Source of the DNA: Prolixibacteraceae bacterium
GTDB lineage: Bacteria > Bacteroidota > Bacteroidia > Bacteroidales > Prolixibacteraceae
Length of the DNA stretch: 64,000 bases
Assembly (NCBI GenBank): GCA_025210775.1
Contig: JAOARB010000015.1
Location: 124,001 to 188,000 of the forward strand
Direction of reading: 5' to 3'
Under the pieces are notes generated by a model. That model had not been told where the DNA came from, searched no databases, and was given only the letters and a program-made list of their open reading frames with translations. Numbering within the stretch: the stretch's first letter is position 1; every line of letters begins with the position of its first letter. The translations under genes were made by a program, and so were the position numbers. Below, piece by piece: positions 37,930 to 47,049 of the stretch.

Positions 37930-40311
37930 ATGAATATTTTCAGAATAAGAGTATTACTATTATTTCTATTCTTAGGAACTATTAGTATTGCACAAACGAA
38001 GGTAGAAAACCTTAAAGTTGAGCAAGGAAGCAAATTAGAGTTTACTCTTAAAAATGTACCAATTGAGATCTCTATTCTTAATAATCACACCTTAGAGATA
38101 AAGGCCAAAAACACCAATAAGGTATTGGAAACATTTGCAGTAAATGCAAAGCATCAGCACCTAAAACAAATTTATCGTAATGGTAATAATGTAGAATTAA
38201 AAGGAGATAATTGGACTGCTATACTAGAGCAGAATCCTTTCAGTCTTACTGTTTATCAAAACAGCGATCTACAAAATCCTATTTCGAAATTGGTAAACAT
38301 CCAATTTGTTGATAAGAAGTTATCTTTTGACTTTGCACTATCTGCAGAAGAGCAGATTTATGGTGGGGGAGCAAGAGCTATCGATATGAACAGAAGAGGA
38401 GAAAAGCTAAAATTACATAACGAACCACACTATTCATATGGATGGGGAGAAAAGAACTTAAACTTCTCTCAACCTCTATTTATCTCTTCTAGCAACTACA
38501 GCATCTTCTATAATAGTGGTGCAACAGGAGCAGTAGACATTGCAAACAGCAATAAAGAGATTCTATCTATTGGATCATCTAATAGTGGTAACACCCTATA
38601 TCTAACTGTTGGTAACTCACCTAGCGAACTACATAAGAACTTTGCTGCACTAGTTGGTACGGCACCACTTCCTCCACGTTGGGTTTTAGGTAACCTAATG
38701 TCTCGTTTTGGATACACAACCCAAAAGCAAGCAGAAGGAATGGTAGCAAAAATGCAAAAAGAAGACATTCCATTGGATGCCATCATTCTAGACCTTTACT
38801 GGTTTGGTTACGGTAAGAAGAACTGGAGAATGGGAGATCTAAAATGGAACACCGACTCATTCCCTAATCATCGTCAGATGATGCGTAACTTCAAAAAGAA
38901 AGGAATCAAAACGATCCTTATTGCAGAACCATTTATACTTCAATCGACAGCAAACCACAAAGATGCAACTAAAGCAGGAGCATTAGGACTTGACAAAAAT
39001 GGGAAACCATTTATTATCGAGCAATTCTGGTTTGGTAAAGCCTCATTAGTAGACATGTTCTCAACCAAAGGACAAGATTGGTTCTGGAGCAAATATAAGC
39101 CTCTTATTCAAGAAGGTGTAGATGCATGGTGGGGTGATTTAGGAGAACCAGAGATGCATCCAGAGGGCATCCATTACAAGATAGGAGAGACCAATGATGT
39201 ACACAATATCTATGGTCACTACTGGAGTAAGATGTTGTCTGATAAATATGCAAAAGAATATCCTAGCAAACGTCTATTCCACCTTAATAGAGCTGGATTT
39301 GTTGGAACCCAACGTTACTCAAGCTTCCCATGGTCGGGAGACGTTTCTCGTAGTTGGAGAGGATTACGTCCACAAGTTCCAATCATGCTAGGATTAGCAA
39401 TGGGACAGATTCCATATGCGAGTTCTGACCTTGGAGGATTCTGTGCAGGAGAACAAAACAATGAACTATATATGAGATGGTTGCAATTTGGAGTATTTAA
39501 TCCAATCTTCCGTCCTCATGCAGCAGATGTGCCTTCGGAGGTAGTAGAATACCCAGATTCAGTTAAGAGTGTAGTTAAGAAAGCCATCGAACTTCGTTAT
39601 CAGATGCTACCATACAACTATACATTAGCATGGGAGCAAACCGTTTCTGGAACACCACTTGCAAGACCTTGGTTTTATGACAACCAACTACCAAAAAACA
39701 TGTGGAATAGAAGCGACGTTTACATGTGGGGGCCAAGCCTACTAGTATATCCTATTTTGGAAGCACAACAGAAAAGCAAAGAGCTATTCTTGCCATCTGG
39801 AGTATGGTTTGATTTCTTTAGCGGAGAGAGATATTTAGGAAACACCAACGTAAACAAAGAGGTTACATTAGAACAGATTCCTGTATTTGCTAAAGCGGGT
39901 AGTTTTATACCTATGGTTGATAAATTCAAAAATATCGATCACTACAATACAGAAAAATTGATCATGCATTACTATGCCGACCTAACAGTGGATCATTCGG
40001 AATACACATGGTATAATGATAATGGATCAGACAAAAATAGTATTACGAAAAAGCATTTTGAGACGTTAACAACAAAACTATCTCATACCGCAAAAGAGAT
40101 CTCAATCGAGTCAGTTCATACTGGTAAAAACTACAATGTAAGAAAGTCTCATAACAGAACAATAGAATGGGTTTTCCACAATGTTAACAAACCATCTAAA
40201 GTACTGGTAAACAACAAAGAGATTACAGAATTCAACTGGGATGTTAAAACAAAAACACTTAAAGTTAACACCACACAAAAAGAAAAGAGCAACATGATCA
40301 TTAAGTTCTAA
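37930..40311 (+). CDS. GH31 alpha-glucosidase, exported
   Basis: I start at ATG 37930 (793 residues), which opens directly into a signal peptide (MNIFRIRVLLLFLFLGTISIAQ). The eleven earlier codons need a TTG inside the terminator region. A galactose-mutarotase-like N-domain (about 30-240) precedes the GH31 barrel. The barrel has nucleophile D403 in WWGDLGEPE and acid/base about D471 in FPWSGDVSRSW. C-terminal beta-domains follow. In a maltose locus this should be a periplasmic or outer-membrane-associated alpha-glucosidase that frees glucose from maltodextrin ends. It replaces the GH97 SusB of the Bacteroides sus locus. Confidence 0.9.
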   Translation: MNIFRIRVLLLFLFLGTISIAQTKVENLKVEQGSKLEFTLKNVPIEISILNNHTLEIKAKNTNKVLETFAVNAKHQHLKQIYRNGNNVELKGDNWTAILEQNPFSLTVYQNSDLQNPISKLVNIQFVDKKLSFDFALSAEEQIYGGGARAIDMNRRGEKLKLHNEPHYSYGWGEKNLNFSQPLFISSSNYSIFYNSGATGAVDIANSNKEILSIGSSNSGNTLYLTVGNSPSELHKNFAALVGTAPLPPRWVLGNLMSRFGYTTQKQAEGMVAKMQKEDIPLDAIILDLYWFGYGKKNWRMGDLKWNTDSFPNHRQMMRNFKKKGIKTILIAEPFILQSTANHKDATKAGALGLDKNGKPFIIEQFWFGKASLVDMFSTKGQDWFWSKYKPLIQEGVDAWWGDLGEPEMHPEGIHYKIGETNDVHNIYGHYWSKMLSDKYAKEYPSKRLFHLNRAGFVGTQRYSSFPWSGDVSRSWRGLRPQVPIMLGLAMGQIPYASSDLGGFCAGEQNNELYMRWLQFGVFNPIFRPHAADVPSEVVEYPDSVKSVVKKAIELRYQMLPYNYTLAWEQTVSGTPLARPWFYDNQLPKNMWNRSDVYMWGPSLLVYPILEAQQKSKELFLPSGVWFDFFSGERYLGNTNVNKEVTLEQIPVFAKAGSFIPMVDKFKNIDHYNTEKLIMHYYADLTVDHSEYTWYNDNGSDKNSITKKHFETLTTKLSHTAKEISIESVHTGKNYNVRKSHNRTIEWVFHNVNKPSKVLVNNKEITEFNWDVKTKTLKVNTTQKEKSNMIIKF

Positions 40312-40333
40312 TGACCGTCTCTTTTATAATGAC

Positions 40334-40370
40334 AAAAAAAGGTGACTTATTCAACAAGTCACCTTTTTTT
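40334..40370. terminator. Bidirectional terminator between the alpha-glucosidase and Sel1 genes
   Basis: Perfect 15-base arms (seven A then GGTGACTT; AAGTCACC then seven T) with a 7-base loop are equally good on both strands, between convergent genes. Confidence 0.85.
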
Positions 40371-40385
40371 GATTATTACCCAGTC

Positions 40386-42236
40386 TTATTTCTTTTGATA
40401 CCAAGCATCTAAAGTAGCAATGGCATTCGTGTTATCATGAGAAGCTGCCTCCTTCAATAAAGACAAGCCTTTTGACTCATCGGCAGAAGAGATCTGATGG
40501 TTGAGATGCAAACTACCAAGTAGGAATATCGAATCCATATCACCCAATACCCTTGCCTGTTCTAGCAGAGCAACAGCACGTCTATCCGCTTGCTCACTTT
40601 CGTCTTCCAGAAGAAAAACAGCATAGTTATAGTGAGCTCCCTTCACCTCATGATCCATTGCTAATTGATAACTTCTTTCTGCTCTATCTCTATCCATCAC
40701 CCCATATCTTCCATTTTGAAAAATCATGGCAATACGAATGTAAGCTTGAGGAAAAAGAGTCACTACTGCCTGATAATAATAGATGGCACTTGATAAGTTA
40801 CTATTCACCCAAATAGCATCCTCATGTCCTACAGCAAGCCACCATCCTGCTCTTATAATACCATTCTGGAAAGCCCAAGATAAATGTTCATAAGCGCCAT
40901 CCTCTTTGGAATCCCACATCATAATACCCAATTGTAGCTCAGCGTACTTCTTATAGTGACCTTCAACTTGAGAGAAAAGCACCTTAGCCTGTGATAAACT
41001 TTTCATCACTAAAGTTCCCTTTGCATACATCAGAGCCAATATATATTTTGACAATTGGTCCTCTTCAGAAGAAGCCCTCTTTATATATAATATGGCTTTA
41101 TTCACATCTTTTTCAACACCACGTCCTAGCCAATAGCACTTAGCCACTTTCCTTAACGCCACCTTATCCGCATGAATTGCAGCCTTCGAATAGTTCTCAA
41201 AAGCTTGAGTCCATTTTCGTTCTCTTGCAAACCAATGACCAAGATGGCACAAAGCCATGGCACTTTTAGCTTCTGCTGCAGATGATAAATACTTCCATGC
41301 AGTGGTGATATTTTCTCTCTTATAGTGCCACAAATAAAGATCGAAATCGGCCTCTTTATGTCCTAACACCGAAGCCTTCTCTAAATAATCTAGTTTCTTT
41401 TCTTCTTCCACAAGAGAGGCATAGAGGTAAAGATATTCGGATGACGCATTATCAACCCAAGGAGACAAGATATCCACAGCTCGCTCTTTCTCCCCAAGTT
41501 GTATATGCTCTTTTGCAAGAATCATAGAAGCTTTTTCATCACCGGCCTTTGAAGCTTTGGTATACCAATAGCGTGATTTACGAGGGTTACGATCTTTCAA
41601 TAGATCTCCCAATTTAAACTGTGCAGAAACAAAATCTTCAGCCGCTTTCTCATACCATTTGATAGCAGATTCAATAGAAACATCAACAGTCACCCCATCC
41701 TCAAAAACCTTAGCAATAGGAATAAAGGCTTCCTTAATACCAGCAGAAGCAGCAGTATAATAAAGATCAATCTTTTTCTCTATTGTAATATGGTGAACAG
41801 AATAAGGATGATGATCGGCTATTTGTCCAACCATGTAAGCGCAAAAAGGGTCTTCATCCACTCCATTGAGATAACACTCTACTGCATCAGACAGTTGTTC
41901 TCTTTCGTAAAAAGCATTCCCCATTTTAGTCCAAACCCCTTTAATGCCTTTTTTTGCAGCAAAGCGATACCACTTTAATGATTTTTCAAACATCCCATTT
42001 TGTAGATAGTGGTCCGCCACATATGCTATCTTATCTGAGATAGAAAGCATTATAAACATCTTCCAATCTTCGCCATCGAAACCATAGATCTCATAGAAAG
42101 CCAAAACACATTTAGCCTCAATAAATTTCTTATCAGAAGAAGCATGCAGGTAATCCAAAGCCTTACTATTATCTCCTTTATCTATATATATCAACGCAGC
42201 CTCGTAAAGCTGTGCTCCATTTTTAAACCACTTCAT
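40386..42236 (-). CDS. Sel1/TPR-like repeat protein
   Basis: The 616-residue protein has no signal peptide and is built of about 14-16 helical repeats of roughly 36 residues. Typical Sel1 patterns recur, such as SAIKWYEKAAEDFVSAQFKLGDLL, AVECYLNG, AKCYWLGRGVEKDVNKAILYIKRA and AKGTLVMKSLSQAKVLF. Sel1 repeats form right-handed solenoids that serve as protein-binding scaffolds. No catalytic domain is present. It is monocistronic, so no partner can be inferred. Confidence 0.85.
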   Translation of the reverse strand: MKWFKNGAQLYEAALIYIDKGDNSKALDYLHASSDKKFIEAKCVLAFYEIYGFDGEDWKMFIMLSISDKIAYVADHYLQNGMFEKSLKWYRFAAKKGIKGVWTKMGNAFYEREQLSDAVECYLNGVDEDPFCAYMVGQIADHHPYSVHHITIEKKIDLYYTAASAGIKEAFIPIAKVFEDGVTVDVSIESAIKWYEKAAEDFVSAQFKLGDLLKDRNPRKSRYWYTKASKAGDEKASMILAKEHIQLGEKERAVDILSPWVDNASSEYLYLYASLVEEEKKLDYLEKASVLGHKEADFDLYLWHYKRENITTAWKYLSSAAEAKSAMALCHLGHWFARERKWTQAFENYSKAAIHADKVALRKVAKCYWLGRGVEKDVNKAILYIKRASSEEDQLSKYILALMYAKGTLVMKSLSQAKVLFSQVEGHYKKYAELQLGIMMWDSKEDGAYEHLSWAFQNGIIRAGWWLAVGHEDAIWVNSNLSSAIYYYQAVVTLFPQAYIRIAMIFQNGRYGVMDRDRAERSYQLAMDHEVKGAHYNYAVFLLEDESEQADRRAVALLEQARVLGDMDSIFLLGSLHLNHQISSADESKGLSLLKEAASHDNTNAIATLDAWYQKK

Positions 42237-42497
42237 AACAACTCATTACCTCCAAATTAAAGAAACATTCATAACCACATTTGACACTCCAGCCACAATG
42301 ATAATAAGTGTAAGGTTTTTACACGATCAAATTATCATAACTATATTTCGAAGATCAATATTTTATGTTACTTTTATGAATAGAATATAGTTAGCAATCA
42401 CAATTTTTAATTACTATTGTATCAAAAATAGTGGAATTAATTAAATTCTATCTTTTTATCATTTAATATCAACTCAAGTATTTATTGGAAATTTGCG

Positions 42498-43115
42498 ATG
42501 GAGAAGTCATATAGAACAAATATTGTTACGTTTTTATTCTTTATATCTTTATCTCTCTTTTTAATGCCAAGAGCGTCTAAAGCACAGATAGAAACAGGCA
42601 TCTCGCCACAAGCGGGGGTATCTTACTTTGGTGGGAACAATAAATCGAACAACTCTTTTGGAGTCATCAGTGGTCTTGAGGGATATTTAAAATATAACAT
42701 CAGCCATCGTTGGAGTCTAAGAGGAGGGGTAGGATACGATTTTATGCATAACAAGATAGACTACAATGGTCCATTAGATCCTCAAATCTCCGAAACATTA
42801 AACAATTTCTTTGTTACCGTACCCATTGAATTGGTCATATCACCCAATGGTAATTGGGACATCTCTGTTGGTGCAGAATACAAGATGTTGCTAAACAATC
42901 AAGACGTAATTGAAAAAGAAGACCTAAGATATGCCTTATCATTAGGAGTCTCTCAAGCCCTAGGAAAAGGATCAATAGGACTAAAATTTAGCTACGGCTT
43001 AAAAGATTTAATATCTACAAAAACAAGCAAATCGGTCCACTACGAATATCAAGGCACACCTATTACAATAAAGTTATTATATAGAATACCGATAAGAAAG
43101 AAAAAAGAGGATTAA
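42498..43115 (+). CDS. Outer-membrane beta-barrel protein (porin-like family)
   Basis: The 205-residue protein has a signal peptide (cleavage near SKAQIE, residue 31). Repeated amphipathic strands follow, with a Gly-rich YFGGNNKSNNSFG loop and paired aromatic residues. The C-terminal strand TIKLLYRIPIRKKKED is followed by a charged tail. It matches the general pattern of small outer-membrane beta-barrel proteins of Bacteroidota. Start ATG 42498 is the first of the frame. Specific function unknown. Confidence 0.72.
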   Translation: MEKSYRTNIVTFLFFISLSLFLMPRASKAQIETGISPQAGVSYFGGNNKSNNSFGVISGLEGYLKYNISHRWSLRGGVGYDFMHNKIDYNGPLDPQISETLNNFFVTVPIELVISPNGNWDISVGAEYKMLLNNQDVIEKEDLRYALSLGVSQALGKGSIGLKFSYGLKDLISTKTSKSVHYEYQGTPITIKLLYRIPIRKKKED

Positions 43116-43147
43116 CCCCCGTAGCATACTAAGAAACAAGCAAGAAG

Positions 43148-43180
43148 GAAGTCTCAGTACCCATCTTAGTACTAGACTTC
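43148..43180. terminator. Hairpin overlapping the 3' end of the SPOR gene
   Basis: GAAGTCTCAGTAC and GTACTAGACTTC pair with one mismatch or bulge across an 8-base loop. The right arm includes the stop codon of the minus-strand SPOR gene. It lies between convergent genes but has no T-run, so termination is only likely. Confidence 0.45.
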
Positions 43181-43696
43181 TGCATCATTAAGGATTTTCC
43201 ATACTTGGGTCCATTCTACAAAATTGCCAGAATCAAAAGGAACAATAAAAGCATCACTGTATCCTTGAGATTTTATCTTTTCGACCATTCTATTAGCCTC
43301 ACCCAAGGTTGAATACCTACCAATAAAATAGCGATATCTAGAATCCTTTATCTCTTCCACCTCTTCACCAGAAAATGATTTTAACAATTCAGAATGAGGA
43401 GTAATATAGGAACCAATCTGTATTCTAAAATAGATATCATCAAACTTATGACTTAGAACTTCAATAGGCTGCTCTTTAATATTCTTCTTATATTTTAAAT
43501 CTGCAATAATAGGGTCTTTTAAATAAAAAAGAATAACCAAGAATGAGACCACAAAACCTAACAATGTAAAAAGCAGGAATTTATACCTTTTACTTAGTGT
43601 AGAATTATTAGATTGCAATCTATTCATCTCATTTATAATTGCCTTTTCTCTTAGCTCTTTCCTAGCCTCAATTAACTCTTTCTCCTCAAGTTGCAT
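43172..43696 (-). CDS. SPOR domain membrane protein
   Basis: The 174-residue protein has an N-terminal charged segment (about 1-38), one transmembrane helix (about 40-61, FLLFTLLGFVVSFLVILFYL) and a C-terminal SPOR domain (about 88-165, IYFRIQIGSY to GYSDAFIVPF). SPOR domains bind septal peptidoglycan lacking stem peptides, so a role at the division site is likely. It is a single-gene unit. Confidence 0.85.
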   Translation of the reverse strand: MQLEEKELIEARKELREKAIINEMNRLQSNNSTLSKRYKFLLFTLLGFVVSFLVILFYLKDPIIADLKYKKNIKEQPIEVLSHKFDDIYFRIQIGSYITPHSELLKSFSGEEVEEIKDSRYRYFIGRYSTLGEANRMVEKIKSQGYSDAFIVPFDSGNFVEWTQVWKILNDAEV

Positions 43697-43978
43697 GTAG
43701 TAATAATAATGATCATTTATGAAAAAGAAGCATCAATCTTCAATTTAAATCATGTTAAATTTATAAATAATTATGCAAGTGAGAAAAAACAGTACTATAA
43801 AAAATAAATACCATTTAACATCTTATACAACATATAAAAAAAACAGATAAAAACAGTCGAATGGGAATGGATAAATAATCAATACATATTAAGAGTAAAA
43901 CAACAGTCAAAAGCATGAAACACTCTACTCATTTCCAATATTTTACATATATATTAAAAGAGGAGCACTACTAATAAA
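43697..43978. other. Gene-free stretch upstream of the SPOR gene
   Basis: AT-rich, with no ORF or motif recognised. It carries the unidentified promoter of the SPOR gene. Confidence 0.55.
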
Positions 43979-44008
43979 AAAGGGCTGTCTCTATAGAGAC
44001 AACCCTTT
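43979..44008 (-). terminator. Terminator of the M3 peptidase gene
   Basis: A near-perfect palindrome (AAAGGGCTGTCTC, CTATAG-centred, then GAGACAACCCTTT) is followed on the minus strand by a T-run, 24 bases past the stop. Confidence 0.75.
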
Positions 44009-44032
44009 ATATAGGATATTGGAAGAATGATA

Positions 44033-46132
44033 TTACATTAATCCACTTCTTTTTAACAATGCATCAACAGAAGGTTCAGATCCTTTAAAATCGATATATA
44101 ATTTCATTGGATGCTCTGTTCCTCCTTTTTCAAGAAGCTTACGACGGAAACGTTCCGCTGTATCTTTATTGAAAAGACCTTCTTTCTTAAATACACTAAA
44201 AGCATCAGCATCTAATACTTCAGCCCACTTATATCCGTAATAACCTGCAGCATAACCACCAGCAAAGATATGAGAGAAAGCAGTACTAAAACAGCTTCCT
44301 TCTACTTGAGGGAAAAGCTCAGTAGAAGCCATTGCTTTATTTTCCATATCTTTTACTTTCCCATTATAAGGTTCAGTAATAGTATGCCATGCCATATCAT
44401 TCATACAGAAGCTCAACTGACGTTCAGAAAGGTAACCTGCAAGATAGTTTTGAGAGTTAATCAATTTCTTAACAAGCTCCTCTGGAATTTTCTCTCCTGT
44501 CTTATAGTTAACAGCAAATAGGTCTAACCACTCTTTTTCTGGTCCCCAATTTTCCATGATTTGAGAAGGAAGCTCTACAAAGTCACGATAAACACTAGTA
44601 CCAGAAAGTGCTTTATAAGTAGTATTTGCAAACATACCATGAAGACCATGGCCAAACTCATGTAGGAAAGTAGTCACTTCTCTGAAAGTCAACAAAGAAG
44701 GAGTATCTTTTGTAGGTTTAGTGAAGTTTGTTACCAAAGAAACGATAGGCACAATACGCTTACCATTCTCTTTATACTCTTCACGATAGTTTGTCATCCA
44801 AGCACCAGAGCTCTTTCCTTTACGTGGGAAGAAATCAAGATAAAGGATAGACAATAGAGATCCATCATTATCATAAACCTCATAAGTCTCTACATCTGGA
44901 TGGTACTTATCGATAGTCGTGTTTAACTTAAACTCAATACCATAAAGTTTATTAGCCAAAGTAAACACACCATCTTTCACTTTAGAAAGTTCGAAATAAG
45001 GCTTAATATCTTGTTCATTAAAGCCATATTTCTCTTGCATTAACTTCTCAGTATAGTAAGACCAATCCCATCTTTGGAATGTACCTTTAAAGCCGTGTTT
45101 CTTAGCATAATCATAAACCTCATTATACTCTTTCACAGCAGCAGGACGAGACTTTTCGTGAAGGTCATTAATAAATTCGAAAACACGCTCTGGTTTTTCA
45201 GCCATTCTTAATTCCAACTGATATTGAGCGTAGTTTTTATAACCTAGAAGTTTCGCTTTCGCAAGACGTAGGTTAACCATTTTCTTAATGATCTCTGTAT
45301 TGTTATACTCGTTATCGTTATTTGCAAGAGAAGTATACAATCTATACAATTTCTCTCTCAATTCACGATTGTCAGCATATTTCAAGAAAGGACCACAAGA
45401 AGGACCATGCATTGTGAACAACCATCCCTCTTTACCATCTGCTTTTGCAGCCTCAGCAGCAGCATCCACAACATATTGAGGAAGGCCAGAAAGATCTTCT
45501 TTCTTTTCAACCAACATAGTATATTCATTCATCTCATGTAGATCATTCTGACCGAATTTCAAACTACATTCAGAAAGGTTTTTATTGATTTCAGCCAATT
45601 TCTTTTTATCCGCATCATTCAATTCAGCACCACTACGAACAAAACCTTTATAAGTATCTTCTAAAAGTTTTGTTTGTTCTGCATTCAGACCTTTTTGCTC
45701 TTCGTAAACTACTTTTACTCTTTTAAAAAGATCCTCATTCAAACTTTGGTAGCTATGGAAATCGGATAAAATAGGGTTGATATCAGAAAGGAACTTCTGA
45801 AGTTCAGGAGATGTTTCAGCACCATCAAGGTTATAAAGAACCGTCATCATACGTTCAAGTTTACCGCCTGACTGAGACAAAGCCAGAATAGTATTTTCGA
45901 AAGTAGGGTGTTCTTTTGAATTGATGATAGCATCCACTTCTTCTCTTGCTTCCTTAATCGCCACATCAAAAGCGGGACGATAGTGCTCCTTTTGTATCTT
46001 AGAAAATGGTGGAGTTTGATATGGAGTAGACCAAACCTCCAATAAAGGATTGTCTACTACTTTCTTTTGTTCAGTGTTACACGCACTCATACTCATTAGT
46101 ATCAAAGCACCTGCTAGTAGTTTTGTTCTCAT
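44033..46132 (-). CDS. dcp: M3 family zinc metallopeptidase, peptidyl-dipeptidase Dcp-like lipoprotein
   Basis: I start at ATG 46132 (699 residues), because it opens into a signal peptide with lipobox SMSAC (C18). The frame extends 13 codons upstream. The zinc motif HEFGH lies at 491-495 with the third ligand Glu downstream. The layout matches peptidyl-dipeptidase Dcp: large helical N-domain, then catalytic domain ending in a GTEHPMKLYIDFKG segment and LLKRSGLM. Dcp removes dipeptides from the C-terminus of oligopeptides. The lipoprotein signal puts it in the envelope. Oligopeptidase A is the related alternative. Confidence 0.9.
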   Translation of the reverse strand: MRTKLLAGALILMSMSACNTEQKKVVDNPLLEVWSTPYQTPPFSKIQKEHYRPAFDVAIKEAREEVDAIINSKEHPTFENTILALSQSGGKLERMMTVLYNLDGAETSPELQKFLSDINPILSDFHSYQSLNEDLFKRVKVVYEEQKGLNAEQTKLLEDTYKGFVRSGAELNDADKKKLAEINKNLSECSLKFGQNDLHEMNEYTMLVEKKEDLSGLPQYVVDAAAEAAKADGKEGWLFTMHGPSCGPFLKYADNRELREKLYRLYTSLANNDNEYNNTEIIKKMVNLRLAKAKLLGYKNYAQYQLELRMAEKPERVFEFINDLHEKSRPAAVKEYNEVYDYAKKHGFKGTFQRWDWSYYTEKLMQEKYGFNEQDIKPYFELSKVKDGVFTLANKLYGIEFKLNTTIDKYHPDVETYEVYDNDGSLLSILYLDFFPRKGKSSGAWMTNYREEYKENGKRIVPIVSLVTNFTKPTKDTPSLLTFREVTTFLHEFGHGLHGMFANTTYKALSGTSVYRDFVELPSQIMENWGPEKEWLDLFAVNYKTGEKIPEELVKKLINSQNYLAGYLSERQLSFCMNDMAWHTITEPYNGKVKDMENKAMASTELFPQVEGSCFSTAFSHIFAGGYAAGYYGYKWAEVLDADAFSVFKKEGLFNKDTAERFRRKLLEKGGTEHPMKLYIDFKGSEPSVDALLKRSGLM

Positions 46133-46216
46133 AAGATTTACATGTATAATTAAGAATACTGAAAAATACACTTATATGACGATTAATCCATGACAATGGT
46201 TACAAACTAGGCAGGT

Positions 46217-46813
46217 TTATTTTTTATTTTTATTCTTTTTATTCTTTTTGCTTTTCATAACACTATGACCAAAGCGCCCTAGAGGTTCGCCAAGGGTAAA
46301 ATAGTGTCCATGAGAATAGGCTATAGGAGAGGATTTAGACAAATCAAAAGAGCCTGTTTCAGGATCTAGATAAGCTTCATCTGCCACCACATTAACCACA
46401 TCAGCGATAAACATGTCATGAGATCCTAAAGCTACAATTTCCTTAACCTTACATTCTATTGAGATCGGAGATTCTTTAACCAAAGGAGCTTTCACAACAG
46501 CTCCTTCTATAGGAGTTAGTCCTGTCTCCTTAAACTTATCAAAATCTCTACCTGATTTCACCCCACACCAATCTGTAGCTTTGGCCATTTCTTGGGTTGT
46601 AATATTAATTACAAACTCCCCCGATTCTTTTATTAGTTGATAACTATGACGCTCCGGTCTAACGGAGATGTATACCATTGGAGGATTGGTACAAATGGTT
46701 CCAGTCCAAGAAATGGTAATCAAATTATAGTTTTCTTTATTCCACCCACAAGAGATTAATGCAGCAGGCAAAGGGTAAACCATATTCCCTGGTTTCCAAT
46801 TCACTTTTCCCAT
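46217..46813 (-). CDS. Flavin reductase-like FMN-binding protein
   Basis: The 198-residue soluble protein shows the flavin reductase-like split-barrel pattern: PLPAALISCGWN, NLITISWTGTICTNPPMVYISVRPERHSYQLI, GEFVINIT and a GRFGHS segment near the C-terminus. This family binds FMN and often acts as an NAD(P)H:flavin oxidoreductase. The C-terminal tail is a run of Lys and Asn (KSKKNKKNKNKK). It is monocistronic. Physiological partner unknown. Confidence 0.85.
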   Translation of the reverse strand: MGKVNWKPGNMVYPLPAALISCGWNKENYNLITISWTGTICTNPPMVYISVRPERHSYQLIKESGEFVINITTQEMAKATDWCGVKSGRDFDKFKETGLTPIEGAVVKAPLVKESPISIECKVKEIVALGSHDMFIADVVNVVADEAYLDPETGSFDLSKSSPIAYSHGHYFTLGEPLGRFGHSVMKSKKNKKNKNKK

Positions 46814-47049
46814 ATATTTTTAAAACTTTTTTCCTTTTACAAAGATATATAAAAACAACCGTGATTACATCTAAAGCGCAAGAATACAGTAATTAAAAGA
46901 GTTGTTGAATAATCTTTAATTTTGAAGATTTAATTGTTTAAAAGTTGTAATTTTTATATTCTTTTGCAGACATATTTAGTGGTATAGCAAACGATACCAC
47001 GACAATAGAATAAAGATTGAGCATACAACAATAAAATCAAAGGAATATT

